From positions 1 to 11,399 of the forward strand of contig CAJXNE010000051.1 of the NCBI GenBank assembly GCA_913056285.1: a stretch of DNA of 11,399 nt, given 5' to 3'. Both the position numbers and the translations under genes were made by a program. Below the pieces are notes generated by a model that was not told where the DNA came from, ran no database searches, and was given only the letters and a program-made list of their open reading frames with translations. The stretch comes from an uncultured Zetaproteobacteria bacterium (lineage in GTDB: Bacteria; Pseudomonadota; Zetaproteobacteria; Mariprofundales; Mariprofundaceae). Numbering within the stretch: position 1 is the stretch's first letter; each line of letters starts with the position of its first letter. This document shows positions 5,836 through 11,399 of the stretch, in pieces.

Positions 5836-6294
5836 ATGTTCATCAATCGAAGTGGGAAGTCGCTATTAAGCCAATCGTGGCTGGCAGCAATTTTGATTGC
5901 ATTGCCTGTGTGGACTGTACTATATCGGCAAAGCAGCCCCGCTCTGGATCTGACATGGCCAGTTCAGGCACCCGCGACATTTCTGCTTCTGGTCATGCTT
6001 TACCCTGTACTGGAAGAGGTGGTTTTTCGGGGACTCATTCAGGGCGAGCTCATGCACCGAAAAGTATTTAAACAACAGATCGTGGGTGTTACGCTCGCCA
6101 ACCTGTTGACCAGCATCATCTTCGCTGCCGCACACCTGCTCTCCCACCCTGCTGGCATGGCCGCTTTGGTTTTTCTACCCTCTCTTCTGTTTGGTTATTT
6201 TCGCGACCGCCATGATGGCTGGTTACTGCCGTCAATCCTGCTGCATAGCTATTACAATCTGGGTTACTTTCTACTGTTCAAACCTGCGATGTAG
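5836..6294 (+). CDS. CPBP-family (CAAX-like) intramembrane metalloprotease
   Basis: A short 152-residue membrane protein with all three CPBP (Abi/CAAX protease) motifs: EEVVFRG (E60, E61, R65), FAAAH (F96, H100) and HSYYN (H137, N141). These form the glutamate/histidine active site of Rce1-like enzymes. Hydrophobic stretches at about 13-30, 46-62, 84-100 and 108-122, plus the C-terminal segment around the third motif, indicate several membrane spans in the inner membrane. The length is at the low end for the family. Small forms of this type include the MrtJ-like proteases of JDVT-CTERM protein-sorting systems; whether this is one cannot be decided here, and no C-terminally tagged substrate is visible. 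ATG 5836 follows the maf stop directly, with no clear ribosome site, so coupling is likely. It is the last gene of the operon and converges on ffh. Confidence 0.85.
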   Translation: MFINRSGKSLLSQSWLAAILIALPVWTVLYRQSSPALDLTWPVQAPATFLLLVMLYPVLEEVVFRGLIQGELMHRKVFKQQIVGVTLANLLTSIIFAAAHLLSHPAGMAALVFLPSLLFGYFRDRHDGWLLPSILLHSYYNLGYFLLFKPAM

Positions 6295-6297
6295 TCA

Positions 6298-7665
6298 TCA
6301 CATTTTAGGCATACCAGGCGGCATGCCGCCGCCCATTCCACCCAATTTACCCATCATCTGGGACATCATGCGGCGGCCTTTACCGCCCTTCATGCGTTTC
6401 ATCATTTTCTGCATCTGAGCAAACTGTTTAAGCATACGATTAAGTTCCGGAACCGTGGTGCCGGAACCCGCCGTAACGCGACGTTTACGACTGCCATTTA
6501 ATAGCTTGGGATATTTACGCTCTTTTGGCGTCATCGAATAAACCATGGCCTGCATGCGTTTAATCGGTTTATCGTCCATTTGTTCCAGTGCGCCCTGCGG
6601 CAACTTCATGCCCGGCATCATTTTGAGCATGCCAGCCATACCACCCATATTCTGCATTTGCCCCAGCTGTTCGGCGAAATCACCCAGATCAAACTGACCC
6701 TTCTTGATTTTCTCAGCAGCTTTGGCTGCTGTCTTCTGATCGACCGTGGATTGAATCTTCTCAACCAAACCGACGACATCGCCCTGTCCGAGGATACGAC
6801 CTGCCATACGGGCCGGGTCAAATATTTCAAACGCTTCGATCTTTTCGCCCGTACCGACATAACGGATCGGCACACCCGTACTGTGCGCCACCGACAACGC
6901 AGCGCCACCGCGCACATCGGCATCGGTTTTGGTGAGAATACAGCCGGACATATTTACCGCAGCATGAAATTGCTCGGCAATTTGCAATGCCGTCTGGCCG
7001 GTCATGGAATCGAGCACCAATAAACGCTCTGTTGCACCAACCGCATCAGCCACGGACTTGATCTCGGCCATGAGTTCATCATCCACCACCTGACGGCCAG
7101 CGGTATCGAGAATCAGTACATGGTGGCCATCACGGCCTGCCTGCAGGACCGCCGATTTGGCCATGGATGCAGCACTGGCGCCATCACCTGCCAGATACGG
7201 CACATCCACCTGCCCTGCCAGCACCTGCAACTGTTCGCGCGCCGCTGGCCTGGTGGCATCCACCGATGTCAGTGCGACTTTTTTACCCTGCGATACAAGC
7301 AAACGCGCCAGCTTGCCGGCCGTGGTGGTTTTACCCGCCCCCTGCAAACCACAGAGCAAAATCACGGACGGTATTTTAGACAAATCCAGATCACGGCGCT
7401 GGCCGCCGAGCAGGTCGGTCAGCACATCATTGAGAATCTTGATGATCACCTGACCCGGTTGCAGGCTTCTGGCGACATCCACGCCCAGCGCCCGCTCTTT
7501 CACCTCTGCCATCAAATGGCGCACCACCGGCAAGGCCACATCAGCTTCCAGCATGGCCAGCCGCATCTCGCGCAGCGTCGCATCCAGATCGGCCTCGGAA
7601 ACACGTGCAGAACCACGCAGTTTCTGGGCGATATTGCCAAATTTTTCACTTAATCGACTAAACAT
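6298..7665 (-). CDS. ffh: Signal recognition particle protein Ffh (SRP54)
   Basis: Ffh is the GTPase subunit of the signal recognition particle. With 4.5S RNA it delivers nascent inner-membrane proteins to FtsY. The 455-residue protein has an N domain (1-95), a G domain with G1 GLQGAGKTT (106-114), DATRPAAREQL (136-146), DTAGR (187-191), TKTD (245-248) and GTGEKIEAFEIFDP (271-284), then a methionine-rich M domain. The M domain carries the SRP RNA-binding segment GSRKRRVTAGSGTTVPELNRML and ends in GGMGGGMPPGMPKM. Start ATG 7663-7665 has AGGAG about 7 bases upstream; the frame stays open 16 codons further, but that extension lacks family resemblance. The stop is 3 bases from the stop of the convergent CPBP gene, leaving no room for a terminator between them. 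Confidence 0.97.
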   Translation of the reverse strand: MFSRLSEKFGNIAQKLRGSARVSEADLDATLREMRLAMLEADVALPVVRHLMAEVKERALGVDVARSLQPGQVIIKILNDVLTDLLGGQRRDLDLSKIPSVILLCGLQGAGKTTTAGKLARLLVSQGKKVALTSVDATRPAAREQLQVLAGQVDVPYLAGDGASAASMAKSAVLQAGRDGHHVLILDTAGRQVVDDELMAEIKSVADAVGATERLLVLDSMTGQTALQIAEQFHAAVNMSGCILTKTDADVRGGAALSVAHSTGVPIRYVGTGEKIEAFEIFDPARMAGRILGQGDVVGLVEKIQSTVDQKTAAKAAEKIKKGQFDLGDFAEQLGQMQNMGGMAGMLKMMPGMKLPQGALEQMDDKPIKRMQAMVYSMTPKERKYPKLLNGSRKRRVTAGSGTTVPELNRMLKQFAQMQKMMKRMKGGKGRRMMSQMMGKLGGMGGGMPPGMPKM

Positions 7666-7680
7666 CTTTATCTCCTGCGA

Positions 7681-7695
7681 CCCGTTAAAAACGGG
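7681..7695 (-). other. Hairpin just upstream of the ffh ribosome site
   Basis: CCCGTT at 7681-7686 pairs with AACGGG at 7690-7695 around an AAA loop. It lies in the presumed ffh leader a few bases before the AGGAG ribosome site (about 7672-7676). It lacks a T-run in the ffh direction, so it is not a terminator. A second leader dyad, GCGAC (7761-7765) with GTCGC (7770-7774), lies further upstream. Any regulatory role is inference. Confidence 0.4.
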
Positions 7696-7775
7696 CGACC
7701 TCTTGAATAACAAAATGGATCAGTTACCATTTCGTTACTCAATCGTTGGGTATTTGCAACGCGACTTACGTCGCT

Positions 7776-7803
7776 ATTCTGTGACAGTAAGCATTCGGGT
7801 CAA
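7776..7803 (-). promoter_or_regulatory. Possible promoter of ffh
   Basis: On the minus strand TTGACC (7803-7798, 5/6) and CAGAAT (7781-7776, 4/6) are 16 bases apart. The implied start near 7769 would give a leader of about 100 bases containing the two hairpins at 7761-7774 and 7681-7695. No better pair is seen closer to the gene. Confidence 0.35.
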
Positions 7804-7997
7804 TCATGGGTTTATGCGCGCAGACTGGCCAGGGTGACCGCTATGGCATGGCAATGACTCTCGATTGCTGCATTCAAGCCATCTCCGCATTACTATTCAA
7901 AACTGATCAGTGTTTTTTCAGGCAATTTGCACAGAAATCGAACATTCTGGGTGTATGCGTCGTTCACTGACGATAAGAAAAACACGGAGGTTTTTTG
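7804..7997. other. Gap between ffh promoter region and the methyltransferase
   Basis: No convincing coding sequence or known RNA is recognised here. One element stands out: AAAACTGATCAGTGTTTTTT at about 7897-7916 contains the perfect palindrome ACTGATCAGT and ends in a T-run. It could be a weak terminator-like stem or an operator. Plus-strand transcription reaching it would have to start inside this gap. No sigma70 promoter for the methyltransferase could be identified with confidence. Confidence 0.3.
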
Positions 7998-8069
7998 ATG
8001 GGTATCAATACATGGGACAGACTGGTCGGATATGTTGCCTCTGCCGCCGGGGGAATCGGGCAGTGCTGA
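7998..8069 (+). CDS. 23-residue ORF with strong ribosome site overlapping the methyltransferase start
   Basis: ATG 7998 follows an excellent Shine-Dalgarno, ACGGAGGT at 7984-7991, by about 7 bases, the best ribosome site in this region. The frame encodes MGINTWDRLVGYVASAAGGI followed by GQC and a TGA at 8067-8069. The stop overlaps the likely GTG start of the methyltransferase (8063) by a few bases, in a different frame. It could be a leader peptide coupling translation. It could also be the true N-terminus of the methyltransferase, cut off by a frameshift in the GGGGG run at 8049-8053, since one more G there would join the two frames. I see no similarity to a known peptide. Confidence 0.45.
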   Translation: MGINTWDRLVGYVASAAGGIGQC

Positions 8070-8602
8070 ACCATATCCGTCTTACACGCGCATTGCTTAG
8101 AAATCCCAAAGCAGTCGGGGCTCTGGTTCCAAGTTCACGTTACCTTGCCTCACAAATGGTGGGATTGTTACCCTTGGAAACAGAAGTAGTAGTGGAGTTC
8201 GGCGCCGGTACGGGCCCGATGACAAAGGCGCTGCTTGATACCGGTTTTTCTCCTGACAATCTGTATGTGTTCGAGCTCTCCGGTCAATTATGCCGGCATT
8301 TAAAGAACCGCTTCCCGGCGGTACACGTGATCAATGCTTCTGCCGCTGACATCATGGACCTTGATCGCAAGGTTTGCGCCATCATCTCTTCACTGCCGTT
8401 AAAAAGCATACCGGATACAACGGTAAGTGAAATATTGGCAGCGGCGCAAAAAAAACTTCGCCCCGGCGGTTACTTTGTACAGTTCACATACGACCTGATA
8501 AAGTACCATGAGGCATTTGATGTCGGCTTTCGGCATATCAGTAAACACGTGGTTTGGGCCAATCTGCCTCCGGCTCGTATCGATATATTTCAAAAAATTT
8601 AG
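8063..8602 (+). CDS. PmtA-like SAM-dependent methyltransferase
   Basis: A class I methyltransferase resembling bacterial phospholipid N-methyltransferases (COG3963, PmtA) and, more distantly, rRNA adenine dimethylases. From GTG 8063 it is 179 residues. Visible landmarks are an amphipathic N-terminal helix leading into LLRNPKAVGALVPSSRYLA, typical of the family and possibly membrane-associated; SAM motif I VVEFGAGTG; an acidic residue after the second strand (VFELS); and the motif IV region IISSLPLKSIP. PmtA enzymes convert phosphatidylethanolamine toward phosphatidylcholine, but the substrate here is unproven. GGGGGA at 8049-8054 is a fair ribosome site for GTG 8063. The same frame is open back to 7910 with possible ATG starts at 7910, 7955 and 8012, but that part is Arg/Cys-rich and unlike the family. 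No terminator is seen in the 91 bases before the convergent cysN stop. Confidence 0.7.
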   Translation: MLNHIRLTRALLRNPKAVGALVPSSRYLASQMVGLLPLETEVVVEFGAGTGPMTKALLDTGFSPDNLYVFELSGQLCRHLKNRFPAVHVINASAADIMDLDRKVCAIISSLPLKSIPDTTVSEILAAAQKKLRPGGYFVQFTYDLIKYHEAFDVGFRHISKHVVWANLPPARIDIFQKI

Positions 8603-8693
8603 CGGCTTATTCAGCTTTCCCTGTTCTGCAACGCATCCGTTTTCCCGAACTGTTTTGACCGGACAAAGATCGTAGTTTCTTACAACGCCAATA

Positions 8694-9971
8694 TCAAACA
8701 ATCATGCCAGCGCCAACGGTATTGTTGGTGAAGGTATCAATCACGATAAAACTGCCCGTCGTGCGATTACCGGCATAGCTGTCGCAGTGCAACGGTTTCA
8801 TTAGTTTGAACGTAATCTGTCCGATTTCGTTCATCGCCAGTTCATCCGCTTCATCCTTGTTCAGGGTGTGAATATCCCGACGGAAATCAATATTGGCCAC
8901 CATCGCCTTGACGCTTTGCGTGGTGTGCTTGATCAGATATTTCTTACGTACAGTTAACGGCTCATCACCAATCCAGCAGACATTGGCCGTGAGTTCTTTG
9001 CTGTCAGATGTCTCGTTGCCTACATGCACCAGCATATCACCGCGTGAAACATCAATTTCATCATTCAGCGTTAAGGTAACACTCTGCGGCGCAAACGCTT
9101 CTTCCAGCAGACCATCGAAGGTAACGATTTCTTTGACGGTTGATGTATTCCCGCTCGGAATCGCCTTGATCGCATCACCGACTTTCACCGTACCGGACGC
9201 AATCGTACCCATAAAACCCCGGTAATCCGGTAATGCGGCAGTCTGCGGTCGATTCACCAGTTGAACAGGCAAGCGAAAGGCCTGCTCATCATTCTCCAGC
9301 ACAGACAGGCTTTCCAGCGTCTCCAGCAACGTCTGACCTTGATACCAATCCATATGATCGCCTCGCACGGCCACCATATCGCCATCAAGCGCCGACATCG
9401 GAATGCAGATCAAATCCTTGACGCCTTGTTTGGCACAATAATCATCCATTTCTGCACGAATCTGCTCGAAGGTCGCCTGATCGTGATCCACCAGATCCAT
9501 CTTGTTAATCGCCACAATCAGGTGCGAAATGCCCAACAGGCCGAGGATATGGGTGTGGCGTTTGGTTTGCGGCATCACGCCATTGCGCGCATCAATCAGG
9601 ATAATGGCCGCATTGGCGGTGGAAGCGCCGGTCACCATATTGCGCGTGTACTGCTCATGACCGGGGCAATCGGCCATAATGAATTTACGTTTCGGCGTGG
9701 CGAAATAGCGATAGGCCACATCAATAGTGATGCCTTGCTCGCGCTCGGCGGATAAACCATCGGTCAGCATGGCCAAATCAATCTCGGCAGCCGATGCGAT
9801 ATGCTCTGTTCCCTTCTTTTTGCGCACGGCCAGCAACTGATCTTCAAATGCGCCCTTGGTATCAACCAGCAGACGCCCGATCAGCGTCGATTTGCCATCA
9901 TCCACGCTGCCCACTGTCACCAGTCGCAACAGTTCGATTTCTTTGGTCAATTCAAAATTAAATTCAGTCAT
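8694..9971 (-). CDS. cysN: Sulfate adenylyltransferase subunit 1, GTPase CysN
   Basis: CysN is the regulatory GTPase of ATP sulfurylase. With CysD it makes adenosine phosphosulfate (APS) from ATP and sulfate, and GTP hydrolysis drives the unfavourable reaction. The 425-residue protein has the EF-Tu-like G domain: G1 GSVDDGKST (21-29), REQGITIDV with the switch I Thr, G3 DCPGH (101-105), G4 NKMD (156-159) and an SAL G5. The later beta-barrel domains follow, ending in NNTVGAGMIV. E. coli CysN is 475 residues; there is no fused APS kinase (CysC) domain here. Two adjacent ATG codons (9974 and 9971) could start it. I prefer 9971, because AAGGGG at 9979-9984 is 7 bases away. It lies downstream of cysD after an unusually long 138-base gap that contains a repeat element. 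Confidence 0.95.
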   Translation of the reverse strand: MTEFNFELTKEIELLRLVTVGSVDDGKSTLIGRLLVDTKGAFEDQLLAVRKKKGTEHIASAAEIDLAMLTDGLSAEREQGITIDVAYRYFATPKRKFIMADCPGHEQYTRNMVTGASTANAAIILIDARNGVMPQTKRHTHILGLLGISHLIVAINKMDLVDHDQATFEQIRAEMDDYCAKQGVKDLICIPMSALDGDMVAVRGDHMDWYQGQTLLETLESLSVLENDEQAFRLPVQLVNRPQTAALPDYRGFMGTIASGTVKVGDAIKAIPSGNTSTVKEIVTFDGLLEEAFAPQSVTLTLNDEIDVSRGDMLVHVGNETSDSKELTANVCWIGDEPLTVRKKYLIKHTTQSVKAMVANIDFRRDIHTLNKDEADELAMNEIGQITFKLMKPLHCDSYAGNRTTGSFIVIDTFTNNTVGAGMIV

Positions 9972-9984
9972 CATAAAGCCCCTT

Positions 9985-10102
9985 TTCACCACAAAGCACC
10001 CTAGGGCACCTTCTCTTGCGCAAGCACAATTCACCTTGGCACAGAGGCACAAAGGAAAACCCTAAAAGATACATCTTAGTGCCTTTGTGTCTTAGTGGTT
10101 AA
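9985..10102. repeat. 118-base intergenic element with imperfect inverted repeats inside cysDN
   Basis: The ends are inverted copies: TTCACCAC at 9985-9992 and GTGGTTAA at 10095-10102 (7 of 8 matching). Inside, GGCACAGAGGCACAAAGG at 10038-10055 can pair with most of 10075-10092 (CTTAGTGCCTTTGTGTC), about 14 of 17 positions, around a 19-base loop. Small palindromes CCCTAGGG (about 9999-10006) and CTTGCGCAAG (about 10015-10024) lie in the left half. No target-site duplication is obvious. CACC/ACAAAGGCAC words of this kind recall short dispersed intergenic repeats found in many bacteria; that comparison is from memory. It separates cysD from cysN and ends beside the cysN ribosome site. Confidence 0.6.
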
Positions 10103-10109
10103 TAAATTC

Positions 10110-11033
10110 CTAGAAATAGCCTTCTTTCTTTTTGTCTTCCATGCTGTTCGAACCGTGATCGATGATACGTGTTTCGCGCTCCGAGCGGCGAGCTGCCGCA
10201 GCTTCAATCACAATCTCATCCATATTGCTCGCATCTGAATGCACTGCGCCCGTACACGGGCTGCAACCGAGCGTACGGAAACGGGACATAATCATTTTCG
10301 GTTCTTCGCCCTCAAGCAGTTGATCCCTGGTTTCTTCATAATATGGAATCAGCAGGTTACCGCGCTCAACCATGAGTCGTTCCTTAGCGAAATAGAGCGG
10401 CACAATCGGAATTTCCTCTTCGCGAATGTATGACCAGATATCCATTTCCGTCCAGTTGGAAATCGGAAACACCCGCACGCTCTCACCATCATGAATTTTG
10501 CCGTTATAAATATTCCAGAGTTCGGGGCGTTGATTCTTCGGATCCCACTGTCCGAATTCATCGCGCATCGAAAACACACGTTCCTTGGCCCGTGAACGTT
10601 CTTCATCGCGTCGCGCACCACCGAAGGCAGCATCATAGCCCCCCTCTTCGAGCGCATCGAGCAGCCCCTGCGTTTTAAGTGCCCCACAACAACGTGCCAC
10701 GCCGTGATCTTTCGGATTCATGCCTTTGGCAATTGCATCCTCGTTTTTACGCACAATCAGGTTCGCCCCGATTTCCTTACAAAACGCATCGCGAAATTCA
10801 TACATTTCCTTGAATTTAAATCCGGTATCCACATGCAGCAAAGAAAACGGCAGTGGCGCAGGATAAAATGCTTTGCGCGCCAGATGCAGCAATACACTGG
10901 AATCCTTGCCCACCGAATACAGCATGACCGGATTACGGAACTCGGCCACCACTTCGCGGATAATATGAATTGATTCCGCTTCCAGCGCTTTGAGCTGCGT
11001 CAGTTTATGTTCAGACTTGTTACCTTCAGACAT
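10110..11033 (-). CDS. cysD: Sulfate adenylyltransferase subunit 2, CysD
   Basis: CysD is the catalytic ATP-pyrophosphatase subunit of ATP sulfurylase, forming APS from ATP and sulfate with CysN, the first step of assimilatory sulfate reduction. The 307-residue protein (E. coli 302) has the PP-loop SVGKDSSVLLHLARKAF (40-56), the LHVDTGFKFKEMYEFRD segment, GGARRDEERSRAKERVFS, the WDPKNQRPELWN region, and the terminal GCSPCTGAVHSDA and SMEDKKKEGYF. Start ATG 11031-11033 has AGGAG six bases upstream; an in-frame extension to 11084 has no such support and would cross the promoter. A perfect extended -10 element lies just upstream, so cysD-cysN can be transcribed independently of the transporter gene. 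Confidence 0.97.
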   Translation of the reverse strand: MSEGNKSEHKLTQLKALEAESIHIIREVVAEFRNPVMLYSVGKDSSVLLHLARKAFYPAPLPFSLLHVDTGFKFKEMYEFRDAFCKEIGANLIVRKNEDAIAKGMNPKDHGVARCCGALKTQGLLDALEEGGYDAAFGGARRDEERSRAKERVFSMRDEFGQWDPKNQRPELWNIYNGKIHDGESVRVFPISNWTEMDIWSYIREEEIPIVPLYFAKERLMVERGNLLIPYYEETRDQLLEGEEPKMIMSRFRTLGCSPCTGAVHSDASNMDEIVIEAAAARRSERETRIIDHGSNSMEDKKKEGYF

Positions 11034-11082
11034 GAATGTCTCCTGCATTTCTTTTACGCCTTGCGTTAATAGTATAGCCCGC

Positions 11083-11091
11083 ATTATAGCA
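11083..11091 (-). promoter_or_regulatory. Extended -10 promoter of cysD
   Basis: On the minus strand the 9-mer TGCTATAAT (11091-11083) is a perfect extended -10 box, while no good -35 hexamer is found at 16-18 bases. Start would fall near 11076, leaving a leader of about 43 bases before the cysD ATG. A second -10-like TATACT lies at 11076-11071. The -10 box overlaps the region just after the transporter stop codon (11097). Lack of a -35 box is compatible with an activator, for example a CysB-type regulator, but no binding site can be demonstrated here. Confidence 0.6.
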
Positions 11092-11096
11092 CATGA

Positions 11097-11399
11097 TCAG
11101 CCAAATACTCCAAATCCAATCATCGGCCACCACGCCTGCACAAGCGCCACAAACAAGATCAGCGCCGATACGGACAATACCGCTCCGAATCGCATCATCG
11201 CCAGCCGTTGCACAAAGCCAGTACCATAAATCATGGCATTGGGCGGCGTGCCCATCGGCAACATAAAGGCGAAACCAGCAATAATACCAACCGCCAGCGC
11301 AATCGTCAGCGGATCAACCCCCGCCGAAATACCAACCGGGAGAGCGATTGGCAATAAAATCGCCACTGCCGCTGCATTACTGACACCTTCAGTCAACAA
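11097..11399 (-). CDS. SLC13/DASS-family transporter, C-terminal part only
   Basis: Only the last 100 residues are in the window; the gene runs off the right edge. The visible part has two family hallmarks: EGVSNAAAVAILLPIALPVG, equivalent to the T-x-x-x-S/T-N-x-A substrate and sodium site loop, and FMLPMGTPPNAMIYGTG, the second SNT-like signature of divalent-anion:sodium symporters. Three hydrophobic segments follow one another at about residues 8-28, 31-52 and 73-97. The family moves sulfate, dicarboxylates or related anions. Its position 63 bases upstream of cysD, on the same strand, makes sulfate the likely substrate by inference. It may be partly co-transcribed with cysDN, although cysD also has its own promoter. 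Confidence 0.88.
   Translation of the reverse strand: MLTEGVSNAAAVAILLPIALPVGISAGVDPLTIALAVGIIAGFAFMLPMGTPPNAMIYGTGFVQRLAMMRFGAVLSVSALILFVALVQAWWPMIGFGVFG

Noticed and set aside
7120..7653. 177-codon open frame on the plus strand opposite ffh
   Set aside because: It is fully antisense to the conserved ffh G and N domains and its His/Gln-rich translation is typical of shadow frames.
7897..7916. Strong intrinsic terminator with T-run
   Set aside because: The stem is short and AT-rich with a four-base loop and a bulge, and no plus-strand gene ends upstream of it.
9261..9755. 164-codon plus-strand frame opposite cysN
   Set aside because: It is antisense to the conserved cysN GTPase motifs, with no domain and no good ribosome site.

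Overview
The window looks like ordinary chromosomal housekeeping DNA from a proteobacterium. The pairing of ZapD with the gyrase inhibitor YacG, a YceF-type Maf protein, a Gly-CCC tRNA with an encoded CCA, and sigma70-like promoters fit the Gammaproteobacteria or a deep relative such as the Zetaproteobacteria. The exact lineage cannot be fixed without a database search. No phage, insertion sequence, CRISPR array or defence island is visible.

Left part (1-3609). rpsT (S20) lies on the minus strand, with a bidirectional hairpin terminator downstream and a promoter and short structured leader upstream. Then, on the plus strand, come a two-CBS-domain protein with its own terminator, a fused kinase-like/P-loop NTPase protein with an unusual pentapeptide repeat at its N-terminus, dnaQ (DNA polymerase III proofreading exonuclease) and tRNA-Gly(CCC).

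Middle part (3636-7665). A tightly packed plus-strand operon runs from a degenerate ABC-type ATPase through zapD (FtsZ-ring crosslinker), yacG (gyrase inhibitor), a yceF-like Maf pyrophosphatase and a short CPBP-type intramembrane protease. Gene junctions overlap or are at most 9 bases apart, so co-transcription is likely. The operon converges on ffh (SRP GTPase, minus strand), with only 3 bases between the two stop codons.

Right part (7666-11399). A gap of about 330 bases with structured DNA precedes a PmtA-like SAM methyltransferase. Its 5' end is odd: the best ribosome binding site serves a 23-codon ORF in another frame that overlaps the likely GTG start, and one extra G in a five-G run would fuse the two. 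Beyond it, on the minus strand and read right to left, are the end of an SLC13-family transporter, then cysD and cysN. Together these suggest sulfate uptake and activation to APS. cysD and cysN are separated by a 118-base element with imperfect terminal inverted repeats and an internal inverted repeat, probably a dispersed intergenic repeat.

The best candidates for a second look are the methyltransferase 5' end, the degenerate ATPase translationally coupled to zapD, the possibly leaderless dnaQ transcript, the repeat inside cysDN and the pentapeptide repeat. None amounts to clear evidence of a wholly new system.
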